The notes under the pieces are model-generated. The model made no database searches. It saw only the letters and a list, made by a program, of their open reading frames with translations, and had not been told where the DNA came from. Both the position numbers and the translations under genes were made by a program. A DNA stretch of 64,000 nucleotides from Pinus tabuliformis (Eukaryota; Streptophyta; Pinopsida; Pinales; Pinaceae), in contig CM062804.1 of NCBI GenBank assembly GCA_031772625.1, positions 276,489,174-276,553,173 on the forward strand, read 5' to 3'. Below are positions 1 through 11,763 of this stretch, one piece after another. The first letter of the stretch is position 1. Each line of letters starts with the position of its first letter.

Positions 1-13
1 AGAGGTTCTTTAT

Positions 14-1285
14 GTGCCAGGGATGAGGAAGAACCTCATATCCGTCTCAGATTTGGAGGACAGAGGATATGAGGTACTGTTCAGGGGAGGACAGGTGTTG
101 ATGTATCCCATGGGCACTCCAGCTGATTCAGCTAGAGTGATAGGTGTACGCCATGCAAAGATGTACAAGTTTGCATTCCAGCCCCTTTTGGCATTGAGCA
201 GTAGTACCGACAGCAGAGCTAGCAGTTCTGAGCTGTGTGAGATTTGGCACCGCAGGATGGGACATATGTATCATGGAGCCTTGAGGACATTGCGGGAGAT
301 CACTACAGGTGTGCCAGATTTCAGTACTGATCACTTTGATACTTGCAAAGGTTGTGCGATGGGAAAGTTTGCCAAATCCCCTTTTCCCAGCAGTGACAAC
401 AGAACGATGGGGATACTTGATTTGATTCATTCCGATGTGAACGGTCGGATGTCTCATGTTTCCTTGAGTGGATATGAGTACTATGTTTTATTCATTGATG
501 ATCACTCCAGGAGGACCTGGATTTATTTCTTGAAGACCAAGAGTGAGGTCTTCAAGCGGTTTCAGGAGTTCAGAGCTCTTGTGGAGACTTAGACAGGTCG
601 AAAGATCAAGTCCCTGAGGTCGGACAATGGAGGAGAGTACACCCTTGGAGAGTTTGTTGACTATTGTGCGGAGGCAGGCATTAGGAGGGATTTCGTTGTT
701 CCTTACAACCCCCAGCAGAACGGGGTTGCGGAGAGGAAGAACAGATCCATCATAGGGGCTGCCAAAGCCATGTTACATGATCAGGGGTTGCCATTGTTCT
801 TGTGGGCAGAGGCCTGCAACATAGCTGTTTACTTGCAGAACAGGAGTCCGCATCGTGCCTTGGGGCACATGACTCCGGAGGAGTCTTTCTCTGGGAAGAA
901 GCCTGATATTGGTCATCTTCATATCTTTGGATGCATTATATACTCCTATATACCCAAGGAGAAGAGGACCAAACTAGAGACCACCGCAGAGAAGGGTATC
1001 TTTGTGGGCTACAGTGAGACCTCAAAGGCCTTTCGGATTTACATTCTTGCACAGAGGAGAGTTGTTGTCAGACGGGATGTGAAGTTCGAGGAGGACAGGG
1101 CCTTTAGGAGGTCACGTGAGTTAGAGTATCTGGATCAGCCAGACCCTCAACAGCAGTTGAGTCAGTCGCAGGGATCTAGTGGGCAGGGATCAGGAGGATT
1201 CGGAGGTACATCTATGAGGATGTCAGGTCCGTCAGTGAGTACTGGCTCGCCGAGCCAGAGGGGTGGTGCTCCGGGCAACATGTAG
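14..1285 (+). pseudogene. copia GAG-pre-integrase and integrase region
   Basis: The stretch encodes the zinc-binding HHCC module (WHRRMGHM, then CKGCAMGKF) followed by the DDE integrase core (LIHSDVNG; SDNGGEYT near 619; QQNGVAERKN near 715). The C-terminal part (HIFGCIIYSYIPKEKRTKLE, then a run ending near FVGYSETSKAFRIY) is typical of copia integrase. It is followed by a low-complexity Ser/Gly/Gln-rich spacer before reverse transcriptase, also usual in this family. In a live element this enzyme joins the cDNA to chromosomal DNA. This copy is a fossil. Confidence 0.92.
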
Positions 1286-1487
1286 AGCAGTTCACATAGC
1301 AGTTCACTAGGGAGTCCATTGATGGACAGTTCACACGGTGCCTCAACTTCTACAGGTTCAGGTGCAGGCAGGAGGACAACAGACAAACAGTCAGGAGTCC
1401 AGGCTACTGATGGTGATGAGGAGGAGGAGTTTCATTCTCCTATAGGAGAAGTCAGGGAAGAGAAAGCCCAAGTGGCTTCAGGACACC

Positions 1488-2228
1488 TTGAGAGATGCCA
1501 CATCTGTTGCTGAGCCGAAGAGGCCGGTCAGAGAGAGTAGACCACCTGAGAGGTTTTGTAGCTATATGGCGATGGTTACCAGCATTCTTGACTCTGAGCC
1601 TTCTAGCTATGAGGAGGCAGCTAGCCAGCAGGTCTGGAGAGAGGCCATGAAGGAGGAGTATTCTTCTATCATGAAGAATGATGTTTGGGAGGTGGTGCCG
1701 AGGCCTGAGGGAAAATCCGTGGTTACTTCCAGATGGCTTTACAAGGTAAAGCATGCTGTAGATGGCAGCATTGAGAAATTCAAGGTGAGGTTTGTGGCTA
1801 GAGGGTTCTCCCAGGTAGAGGGAGTTGATTATGAGGAGACCTTCGCTCCCGTGGCTCGATATACTTCGATTCGCTCCATTATATCGATAGCAGTAGATAT
1901 GGGTTGGAAGATCCACCAGATGGATGTGAAGACCACATTTCTCAATGGTTTCATACAGGAGGAGATGTACATTGAGCAGCCATAGGGCTTTGAGGTGCAT
2001 GGGAAGGAGTCCCATGTGTGCAGACTGAAAAAGGCCCTTTATGGCCTGAAGCAAGCTCCCAGAGCTTGGTACTCCAGGATAGATACATATTTGCAACGGA
2101 CGGGTTTCACAAAGAGTGAGGCAGATCCGAACCTTTACTTTATTGTGATTGGTGAGGAGCCTCTCATTCTGGTGATGTATGTGGATGACTTGATCATTAC
2201 AGGTGCAGAGAGACTCATAGAGCACTGA
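1488..2228 (+). pseudogene. copia reverse transcriptase region
   Basis: RVT_2-type reverse transcriptase. Visible family motifs are ARGFSQVEGVDYEETFAPVA, the IHQMDVKTTFLNG block, YGLKQAPRAWY, and the catalytic block VMYVDDLIITG near 2175. It lies directly between the integrase spacer and RNase H, as expected for copia pol. The fossil is well preserved at the protein level, which suggests modest age. Confidence 0.94.
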
Positions 2229-2255
2229 AAGAGAGATCTTGCGATAGAGTTTGAG

Positions 2256-3143
2256 ATGAAGGACATCGGCTTGATGCATTACTTTTTGGGTTTGGAGGTG
2301 TGGCAGGAGGAGGGGCATTTCTTCCTGGGGCAGGGGAAGTATATTATGGACATCCTTAGCAGATTCCACATGGAGGATTGTAGACCCATGTCGACACCGA
2401 TGATCACCAACTGGAAGAAGCTTCATGCTTCGGATTCCGAGTTGGTGGATCCCACATTGTACAGGCAGCTGATTAGTTCCTTGATGTATTTGGTCAACAT
2501 TAGACCAGATATTTGTTTTGTAGTCAACACGATGAGTCAGTTTATGTGTGAGCCTAGGAAGGTTCACTGGGTGGCTACAAAACACATTTTGCGGTACTTG
2601 CAGGGGACAATGGATTATGGTCTGGACTACACACAAGGAGATGGAGTGAGATTGGCAGGATACACTGATTCTGATTGGGCAGGTTGTGCTTCTGATAGGA
2701 AGAGCACTTCAGGGTGCTGTTTTGGGTTGGGTTCAGCAGTAGTGTCATGGTTCAGCCGGAAGCAGCAGTCAGTAGCACTGAGTTCAGCGGAAGCAGAGTA
2801 TATGGCAGCCATTCTAGCTAGTTGTGAGGCTATCTGGCTTCGCAAGATGTTGTTTGGCTTATTTAGTCAGTGGTTGAGACCTTCAGTGATTTACTGTGAT
2901 AATCAGAGTTGCATTAAACTCACGGAGAATCCAGTATTTGATGACAGGTCAAAGCATATCGGGATTAGATATCATTTCATCAGAGACTATGTTCAGAAGA
3001 GAGCTGTGAAGCTTGAGTATATTTCCACTGATGAGCAGGTTGCAGATATTCTTACCAAAGCCTTACCACGGGGCAAGCTTGTCTACTTCGGAGACAAGAT
3101 GGGTGTGGTGAGGAACACCTTCCTCGCTAAGAGGGAGTGTTGA
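2256..3143 (+). pseudogene. copia RT connection and RNase H region
   Basis: This is the C-terminal part of copia pol. The connection block MHYFLGLEV and the block LMYLVNIRPDICF precede RNase H. RNase H is recognised by YTDSDWAGCASDRKSTSG, the segment VALSSAEAEYMA, and IYCDNQSCIKLTENP, with the usual ending around HIGIRYHFIRD and ADILTKALPR. The frame ends about 5 bases inside the start of the 3' LTR, which is common in plant copia elements. Confidence 0.94.
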
Positions 3144-4180
3144 AATTTGGTACCGGAGGACAGGTGGTTCCCTTAGGCTTTGATCTTTGGCCTAGGGAAA
3201 AGTGTCCAAAAGAATTTAAATTTTCTCCTAAAGTGACTTTATAATTTTATAAAGTTAAATCTAATTTAAAAGTGACTTTAAGCGATAAAGTTACTAAGTC
3301 TAATTTTAAAGTGACTTTTATAAAGTCAATGAAAAATTGGAAAGGAAAAGTGACTTTGGAAATAAATGACTAAGTGGGTCTTTATTTAAGTGGGGTGAAT
3401 TAAAAAATAAAAAGTGAGATTTAAATGAGCATTTAATCTCAGCCATTGATCTAAATCTATTTTAGCCATTAGATTTAGAGATCACCCAAAAGTCACTTGG
3501 ATCACCCAAAAGTCACTTCGAGTTATATTAAGGGAGGAAAAGGAGGAAAAGATCACATTCGATTCAATTCTTTCATGAGCAGATTGGGAGAAGGAGAGCA
3601 AGAGAGCAATAGAGATTTCTGAGCAGGGAGGAGAAGGAGACAGCAGCTTGGCACACATTCCAAGGTAGCAGTTGAGCAGATTTGTACAACTGATTCAGCA
3701 CACAGTGAAAGACAGATTTTAGCACGATTTTCGAGGAGAGGTTTGCACAAAAATCGAGGAGACCGTACATCATTTATTGCTGTCTTTTTTGCTGTAATTT
3801 CCAGTTTGCTGTGAAGCATGGGAAAAGAGATAAGTTGCAAATTTTCTTGCTGATGTTTTGCTGAAACTTTATCACTGTAAAAGGCAATTTTCAGAAATAA
3901 ATAAGAGCTCTCAAACTGGTTTTCCCCAAGAGTTGTAGGGGGTTTTTCCAGGGTCACATTGACCAAAAATATCAGTGTTTAAATGTGTTTTAATGGCTGT
4001 TTTACTGCTGATTTTTATTTCTGCAATTTCCAGCATTCTGTAAAATTTCCAGAATTTGTGTTTTCAGCAAATTTATTTTTTTCATCTTGTTAAATGTATG
4101 GTTATGGGAAAGGGAATTTAACTATATGGGAGAAATAAGGAGAAACTGAAAACCGGGGTGGGAAAACAGAAATTTATACA
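3138..4180 (+). repeat. copia 3' LTR
   Basis: The LTR starts TGTTGAAATTTGG directly after a purine tract (AAGAGGGAG, ending 3137) and ends TTATACA at 4180, giving TG...CA ends and about 1043 bp. The right edge is fixed by comparison: the sequence from 4181 on matches the uninterrupted sites at about 20053 and 49239. U3 carries short iterated dyads. A TATA-like TTATATTA near 3523 would put U3/R near 3550, and AATAAATAA near 3896 may be the polyadenylation signal. No second LTR is in the window. Confidence 0.9.
3230..3518 (+). repeat. iterated dyad array in copia U3 (39-bp period)
   Basis: The 11-mer AAAGTGACTTT starts at 3230, 3269, 3308 and 3347, a spacing of exactly 39 bp each time, with AT-rich and more variable sequence between. 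The 11-mer is a near-palindrome around a central G. The same word on the other strand (AAAGTCACTT) recurs inside a 20-bp tandem pair at 3481-3500 and 3501-3520, just upstream of the TATA-like sequence. Position in U3 suggests a promoter or enhancer role in the live ancestor; that role is inferred. Confidence 0.85.
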
Positions 4181-4244
4181 TTCAAAAGAGTAAATCTCGA
4201 CCCCTAATATTTGATCCAATCCCCAGGAATTTAGGAGTTTTATG
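4181..4244 (-). mobile_element. LINE ORF2-side remnant, tandem unit 1
   Basis: A short piece of the host LINE is left between the copia insertion and gypsy copy 1. It matches 20053-20113 and 49239-49298, where it continues into LINE endonuclease sequence. The last five bases (TTATG, 4240-4244) are the gypsy target duplication. The rest of this LINE half must lie left of the window, beyond the copia element. Confidence 0.8.
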
Positions 4245-5144
4245 TGTTGGCTTGATGGGGCTTGACCCAGGTTCATAATTATTTAGCCAAACAAATTGCT
4301 ACACTACGGGCCCTTTCAACATCATCCCATGGGGCGTGGACTGAAGTCTCACCTGAAGTAGTATGGCGGGATGTTGGAACCAAGTTTCTGCACCCTTGAG
4401 ATGTTTGAGGTGTCGACTTAGTCCAACGATGCCTACCCTCGCGCAGGTCACTTCACGTACTGTGCTGACCTGCAAGACCTTTGCGATCTATTATAATCAC
4501 CTTCACATAGCCCTAACTAGGGTTTAAGGTGCTTTCGCGCTACTATGGCAGTGATCTGTGCTATTTCCCCAAACTATACCACAGATCTTACTTATCTTCG
4601 TAAATATCTCAGTTAACTTCGCGTAAATAGATGCTTTATCTCAAATTCACTTAATTAAAATAGTCACATATGTTTGCACATCATATAAACAATAGAAATG
4701 CAATTCATACCCAATACATTCAATGCAGAAAACAAGAAATAAATACACAGGAATGGTATAAAACTTCACTTTATTAATGCTTCCAACTGTTACAAACTTG
4801 ACTCGCTTTGTGCACTCAGCTGTAGGGGTCCACGTACTCGGCTGTGGACTACTAGGTCTCTGTGCACTTAGCTATAGAGCCTTCTCCTACTCTACGACCC
4901 AAACTAGACTTTACGATCTAGATAAAACTCAGCTCTTCATCCTTAGATTTTTCTTATTTTTTCCATTATTTTTCTATAGTTGACATTACATTACAAAATT
5001 AAGGGCAGACAACCCTATGACTCATTTACAATCTACGCGCTCCGTGCCCACAAAATCCAGAGTATTTACATCAAAGTTACAATTTGTGACCAAAATATGG
5101 GCTCTAAGCCCTAAAACTTCCCCTGGGGGATCACGCACCCAACA
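4245..5144 (-). repeat. gypsy copy 1, 3' LTR
   Basis: On the plus strand it runs TGTTGGCTTGATGGGG...CGCACCCAACA, so in element sense it starts TGTTGGG and ends CCAACA. The neighbouring plus-strand bases AGCCCCCAAC (5145-5154) are the complement of the purine tract that primes plus-strand synthesis. It is about 60 bp shorter than the 5' LTR, and the same length difference is seen in copy 2. Confidence 0.9.
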
Positions 5145-5199
5145 AGCCCCCAACACAAACATCGTGACTCACCCTCAAGTCACTCTATCGGTGCAGATA

Positions 5200-8100
5200 T
5201 CTTTGCATGAAGACCTCCCAATTCTGCTCGGACCACCGCAAGATCGACAGTGCACTCAACGGCTTCCTGTTGCACTTCCTGGATGCATTGTTCAGAAACC
5301 GTTGTAACTGAACTGCTTCCCTGAACCTGTTCCTATGTGCCCTGCATCTACGTGAGATTTGCCTGAATAGCGGCTGTAATGATGAACGCCTCATCAATCC
5401 ATGGATGTATGCGTGCCTTCATAATGGCTTCCTTGTGTCGAGAAAAATCCCTACTCCTTGAGCGCTTTTTCCTTCTGCATCCGCACGAGCCTTTGTGTAA
5501 GGGCAACTGTCTACGCGGTCCCTTTTATCTCATCATATTTCTGCTACAGCTCGTGCACCTCTGTTTCTAAGTGTTGTATGTTCGGGTCCTGCTGTAGAAT
5601 GGTGAGAACCTCGAATGACTCTTTAAATAGCCTGATGTAGTCTTTCACTACGCTGTTGACCTCTACTATGGCCGTTGTAATCACGCTGGCGTGCTGTTCC
5701 TTAACCTCGGGCAGCGTTGAAGGCTGTGCCTTCAATTGTAGCTTGGTTATCTAAAGGTTTAGCTCCAGCTAAACCTTGGCCATCTCTTCCTTAGCCTCGA
5801 GCACCCCTGCTGCTAGATTCTGGATGTGTGCCTCCGCTAGTTCCTCTGCTTAGATGGCCAGCTCTGGGACCATCTGCCAAGCTTCGTCGACCACTTGCAT
5901 AATTTGTCGGTTCTATGCCTCTACCTCATCATGCTGCAGGCTCAACTGTTCGATGTTGATGTGATGCTCACTCATGACATCGAGCGCGTGACCCTTCCTG
6001 GATTGCAGTTCTGTAGTAAGTCTCTCTTGCAAAACATACAGCGTCTCCCAAGGGAGCGCAACCATGTTTATCCCGATCCCCTTTAATCGGCTGACCATAG
6101 GCCTGTCGACCTCATTTTCTGTCACAAGTGCTCCCTTTGGTAGTACTATGGTGTTGGTCATGCGGACACACAACATTTTCTTAGTCGCTTCCATTCCTAG
6201 TGCGAGGTTGGTTGACATAGTACTAGCCTGTGGAGTGTGCACCTGCAACTCCTGTATCTGCACTCGGAGGGCCCCAAAGTCCATCTAGTGTTCCTCCGCA
6301 AACTGCTGGAGGGCCTCCGTGGTGACGTCCCTCACAGTCTCCCTAGTGTCATGTAGATCCCCCTCAGTGAGGGTGATCGGGTTGAAAGAAGTCTTGGAGG
6401 CCTTCGACTTCTTCTACAACCCTACCTGCTCTCTTAGGAAATGCTATTTCAACTATGTGGACACCGTCTATGGGTCTGCGCCACCTTCCTTTGGATTCGT
6501 TTCCTGTTCGGGTGAAGGCGACTTCTAGCCTTTGCACTCCTTCTCTGTTGCATTCTGTTGCTCTTTCACTGCATTCATAGCGTTGCGTGCCTTCTGCACC
6601 TTGGCTGCTGCTGCTTCGTTGCTTCTCTTCTCTCCCAAATGAGCCATCTGCAGTTCTTCCTCGTCCTTTTTCCTCTATGCAACGGACTTCTCCGCTTCCA
6701 TCGTAGAGCTTGCTGGAGCGCACCACTCTAGTGGCCACGAATCAAGGATAGTGAATATGACATCGTTTATCACCAGATAAGGTATCTCCTTTCATGCCTT
6801 CATGGGGTCCTTCCTCGCCCTAATGTACATGTGGTGAAAGTCTAACTTGAACTCTGTGAAGCTTTGCAGACTGTTATAAACTTTGGGTGATAATCGTCGC
6901 TTGCGGTTAATCCCTATTCTGATGTTCATCACCATGAACACTAGAATATCTTTCTGTCTCTGATCCTCTGCGCATCTCCAGTTTCCCATAGCGAAGCGTA
7001 CTTCACTGCCTTTGGAAGATCCTACGCAATCGCTATGAACTGGCTATCCTCAGGAAATTCCCAAGCCACCTGCACTATGCATAGTAGAAGCCATGCATAG
7101 TGGAAGGTTTTCCCCTGCTCGTGTGCCTTGCAATAGTACTCCAGGAACTCTCTGCATAGGTAGTCTGCCCAGTTAAACTGGACCCCTTCTGTGCATTGCA
7201 TGACAAGCGCAACCACTGGTGCGGGCACCTCATCCATGCGGCACTTCCGCATAACATTCCCAACCAACATCTGTTTCATGACTTTGACCACCGCATTGTT
7301 GATGCTGAAGATCGTGTACCCTCTTTTCTTCTTCTCTAGCTTCAAATTTTTCTTCATGGCCTTTGCATGACCAAATCATCACTTTTACCCTCTGAGATAT
7401 TCGTTGGATCCTCCCCTTTGCAAGGGATTTGGGTAATTCTGTGAATCATATGATCTGTGATGGGGATGGGCTCCTCCAGCCACAAACACCCATCATGCAC
7501 CAGGCAAAGCAGCTGCCTGATGAACAAAATAGTCATTGGGGCGCGATGGTAATGTGGCACCCAGAGCATGTTTAGCAATCCTACTTTCTCTACACCTCGC
7601 AACCACTGGTGTAGCTCCAACTCTATAAGTCTTGGCAGTGTGTTTTTGTTCTCGCGCATGAGCCGCATGGTTGCCAAATGTGGGAATTTCTCGTGGTCCA
7701 TGATATCCCAATCCTCAAATTTTAATACCAATACTCGCCCCAAGTGTGCTCCATCAGAAATGGTGTCATCAGGGAGTAGCGAGGTCTGCAGAGAGTTCTT
7801 TCTCTCATCTAGGTCCTTGGGCACCCTTGCTTTCCCCTTCTGTGGAGGAACATACACGGGCAACCTAGTCAGAGGGTCCGCACCATGGGTTTCCACCTCC
7901 ATCTCTATGTCATCTTCCTCCTCTACCAAGATTTCTTCAAAGTCTTCCTCCTCCTCACCGGCTTCCAAATTGATCGCCTTCCCCTTTTCTTCCATGGTGA
8001 GCCTCGTTCTTAACGGATTTCTTGGGTACACGCACACCAGTACCATAGGCTGCTTGTCTTTTTGGGTATTAACATGCGCAATGATTTAGGGATTTATGGA

Positions 8101-8533
8101 CTATCCTGACACTTTCTAGGGCTTCACCTACCATCAGGGCCTGTGCGGTCTCCTCAGCGGTCATTGCTCTGGTATCCATGGCTTCCTCAGGCACTTCCAT
8201 ACTGCTATTCCACAACTCTCTCAACGACTCGGGTAAGTGCTCAAACAATTCCTTCGACTTCAAAAGATCAAACAAATCTGGGTTCATGAATCTCTGGGTG
8301 TGCAACAACTCAATTCTCAAATGGCCAAGTGTTGTTTGTTGGGCATCCCTTTGCAATTTATAGCACCTTTTGAATTCGAATTTGATTGTTCCGCCCATTT
8401 TCGGTCCATTAATGCTCCCATGGTGGTAGATTTTCCCAAATCTAGCCCATAAAGTTCGCCTTAAATGCCTGCCACTCGCTCCATTTGGTATCAAACCAAG
8501 CATCACATCATGAATAGTGACTATAACGACCAC
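5200..8533 (-). pseudogene. gypsy copy 1, extra coding region between integrase and 3' LTR
   Basis: About 3.3 kb of minus-strand coding sequence follows integrase. In order it shows a segment with LRIELLHTQRFMNPDLFDLL; an acidic segment (EAGEEEEDFEEILVEEEDD) leading to LKFEDWDIMDHEKFPHLATM; a segment with QFNWADYLCREFLEYYCKAH; a conserved block around YNSLQSFTEFKLDFHHMYIR; and a long Ala/Lys/Glu/Gln-rich part that looks like coiled coil. I recognise no domain, and I see no signal peptide or membrane segment that would argue for an envelope. Plant Athila/Tat-type gypsy elements are known to carry extra frames in this place. All three copies share it. Confidence 0.7.
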
Positions 8534-8704
8534 TTTCTAGCCAACCCGTGCGGTAGTGCAGCTACCCTCATGCTGTCGCAGACCCTGTGACACTTCGCTA
8601 CTGTGTGCATTCCTGTCATCGCGCAGTTCCCGGGTAGAGTAGTTTATAGTCCTGCGCCTCCTTTCAGCTGCCTGGAGCATTAAGACTGTGCTTCCTACAT
8701 CTAG

Positions 8705-9800
8705 TCAGATGGCTGAGCCACTTGTGTATAGCTTCAAATGACTGCCATTGACTTTTCTTGGGAAGAGTTCTCCATTTAACTTTACCAACTGCACCGTGCC
8801 AACATCTATGATTTCCTTAATAACATATGGTCCCAGCCAATGCATTCTGAGTTTCCCCAATAATTGATCAAAATTACTATCATATAGAAACACCAAATCA
8901 TTTTCCTTGAATGTGTGTAACTTAATATGTTGATCATGCCAGACCTTTTCGTGCTACTTTTGTATCTGCTGGTGAAATCCAACCAAAATTCATTCTTCTT
9001 TGAGCTCCTCCAACTGCGTGAGCCTCTTCTCCAGGGTTCCACGATCCGTCATACCTGTGAGTGCCGCTATGCACAGACTAGGCATGATGTAAGCCATAGG
9101 CATTACATCGTCCACTCCATAAACAAGCTAGAAAGGTGTCTGTCCCGTCAGTTTCTTGTATGTCATCCTATAAGCCCATAATACTACGGGTACGTATAGG
9201 TCCCAATCAATTTGCTACGCATTGCATACCTTGGTTAGCGCAGTCTCTAGTACTTTGTTAAACACTTCTACTGTCCCATTAGCTTGTAGGTGATATGGTG
9301 TGCTTTTCTTATGATACACTTGCAACTTTTCTATCAGCGTGTTGATTGTCTTGTTCAAGAAATGTGTACCGCCGTCGATCATCAAGATCTTCGTACATCC
9401 AAATCATGTCAATACATGTTCAAACAAAAAATTCACGACCATTGCGGTCGTGCAATATTTTACTGGCTACGCTTTTGCCCAACAAGTCAGGTACTCTGTC
9501 GTAGTGATAGTATATCTTGCGCTTGTATTTCCTTGAGGTTTAATAGGTCCTACAAAGTCGATCACCCACTTTTCAAAATGCCGCAATGTCATTTTCAAAT
9601 TCAAAGGCAGCTCATCCCTCCGCAATGGTTTACCCGTTCTGTGAAATAAATCACAGGCCTTGCAATGTGCTTTTGAATATTGATGAAGGGTTAGCCACCA
9701 CAACACTGCATGGAGAATCTTCTACGCGGTTGCTCTCCCTACAAAATGTCCTCTTGCAGTGCCCCCATGAGCGTCTCTGAGGATATTGCTTCGTTCAAAT
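8705..9800 (-). pseudogene. gypsy copy 1, integrase region
   Basis: The zinc-binding region (AHCKACDLFHRTGKP) is followed by the first catalytic block FEKWVIDFVGPIKPQG near 9560. The C-terminal GPY/F-type module (LRMHWLGPYVIKEI, then GTVQLVKLNGE) is at about 8740-8860. The middle of the domain reads best in copy 3 (54054-54434). No chromodomain is visible after the GPY/F module. Confidence 0.88.
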
Positions 9801-9814
9801 TCAGGTACATACCT

Positions 9815-11763
9815 TCATAGTATCTCATCATTCCCCATCTTATATATGTGCCCCACAATGATAGAGAAATTTGTCGTGCGCACCACTAGTTCATTCTTTT
9901 GCTGGAAAGAGTACCCTTTCAGTGTAGTTCCATTAGTGAGAAAGTGAATTATATCTTCAAAATGTCCAACCACTATGCACACATCAAAGAGTTGTGCATC
10001 AGGTAATCCTTCCTCCAGATTAGTAGGTTCCTCTCTTGTGTCAATGCACAACAGGTGATCTGGTCCCACGCTTAATCGTCCACGATTCACAACAACTTCA
10101 AAATAATATTCTTGGAACAATAAAATCCATCTGCATATGCGCCTCCCAACACAGGCTTATTGGCCAAGTATTTCAATGAAGAATAATCTGTATACATCTT
10201 GAAGTGTCCCGATAGAAAGTGGTGTCAACACTCCTGGAGCGCATACACCATAGCTAGTCCCTCACGTTTAATGGTGGAATAATTCTTTTTTGCTTTAGAT
10301 AATTTGCGACTGGCAAATGTGATAAGGTGACCCAAGCCTTGTCCACCCTCCTGTGTTAGTACTACCCCCAATGCTATGCTCGACGCGTCAAGATGGACAT
10401 GAAAATCTTTCTTCCAGTTTGGGAAGACCAGAATTGACGTAGTGACCATCTTTTCTTTCAATACATTCAGGCTTTCCTTACAGTCATTGTTCCAGCAGAA
10501 CATGGTATCCTTTTTCATTATCATTTCCATCGGCATGGTGATCTAGGCATAGCTTTTGATGAACTTCTTGTAGTACCCCGTATGCCCTAGAGTAGCGTGC
10601 AGCTGTTTCACACTCTACGGAGATTGCAAATTCAAAATTACTGCGATTTTCACGGGGTCTACCATCAACCCTTGTCTACAAACCACATGCCCCAATAGGC
10701 TCCCAAAAGGAATGAGGAACATACACTTTTTGAGGTTGAGCATGATTGGGCATCTTCGGCATGTATCCACCATCAAGCACAGGTTTTCTACATGGCACCT
10801 AACCAGCCCAAACACAGTTTGATCATCAAAATAGACCTCCAAGAACTTATGAATATATTCCCTGAATGTCACAACAATTACGCGTAAAAGGATAGCAATG
10901 GCATTCTTCAATCCAAATGGCATGACATTGTATTGAAAGCAACCCCACTCAGTCACGCAGGTTGTCTTGCTCCTATCTTCTGGAACGATTTTGATCTGGT
11001 GGTACCTTGAGAACCCATTAGTGAAAGAATATGCTTCCTAACCACCTATATTGTCCAATACCTCATCTATGAACGGAGTTGGGAATGGATCATGTACACA
11101 CGCATTTTTCAGCTTTCTAAGATCCATGTATAGTCTTATTTCTTCTAGCTGCTTCTTCCTTTGTACCACCATTGGGCTTACCCAATCAGATTCCTCCATG
11201 GGCTCGATGATGCCTGCCACGAGCATCTTTTCTAGTTCTACATGAACCTTCTCCTTGTATTTCGAATTTAAGCGATACATCCTCCACTTAACTGGCTTCG
11301 CATCGGGTTTTAACGTGATCTTCATTACCCCTAAATATCTTATTATTCCCTTCAAATCCATAAACTTGGTCGAGAATAGGTCATGATATTCGCGCGGTAA
11401 TTCAACGACCTTATCCACTGTTAGGCCATCCCAATAGTCTCTAATCTTTGTAATTTTAGGTTCCACCTGCGTACCAATATTCACCTGCTTAGTCTTCACC
11501 AGTGTGGTTATGTCAGGGTTCTCAATCTGTGGTCCCTGAACCTCGCGATGGCCTTCAATTTCGGGAATGTTAATTTTCCACGGATCTTTGTCTTCTTCTT
11601 CAACAATTACATTATAATATTCCAGCATGCACTTCAACTGAGTAGCCCATTCAGGCTGAATCGATTCTACTGGCTCCTGTGGTATCCTAAAGATGAATGC
11701 TTTTACCTCTTGTAATGCTTCATCAATATGGTCCCACTCATCCTCAAAACTGAAGGTAATCAC
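9815..11763 (-). pseudogene. gypsy copy 1, reverse transcriptase and RNase H region
   Basis: Reverse transcriptase motifs are WVSPMVVQRKK and LYMDLRKLKNACVHDPFPTP (about 11070-11210), FQYNVMPFGLKNA, and the catalytic block EVYFDDQTVFG (10615-10956). RNase H follows with VHLDASSIALGVVLTQEG and ITFASRKLSKAKKNYSTIKR (10225-10536), ending in the block FEVVVNRGRLSVGPDHLL at about 10080. This order (RT, RNase H, then integrase) separates it from copia. Confidence 0.92.

Larger units (their letters stand above)
1..4180 (+). mobile_element. Ty1/copia LTR retrotransposon, 3' part
   Basis: The order integrase, reverse transcriptase, RNase H, 3' LTR is the Ty1/copia order. The 5' LTR, gag and protease lie left of the window. 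The element inserted into the LINE side of tandem unit 1: the five bases after its LTR (TTCAA, 4181-4185) are the same bases found uninterrupted at the matching place in unit 2 and copy 3. The 5' copy of this target duplication is outside the window. The coding part is broken in a handful of places, so it is a fairly recent fossil compared with the gypsy copies around it. Its age cannot be measured here because only one LTR is visible. Confidence 0.95.

Noticed and set aside
1452-2636. 394-codon minus-strand reading frame
   Set aside because: It is the reverse of copia integrase/RT, whose plus-strand motifs are unmistakable. The minus frame shows no domain.
4777-5307. Short plus-strand reading frames repeated at 20645-21175 and 49825-50049
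   Set aside because: They lie inside the gypsy 3' LTR and its neighbouring region, opposite to the element's sense, and are repeated only because the element is duplicated.
5379-9780. Many plus-strand frames of 60-170 codons across the gypsy copies
   Set aside because: They are shadows of minus-strand gypsy coding sequence, with composition following the complementary strand.
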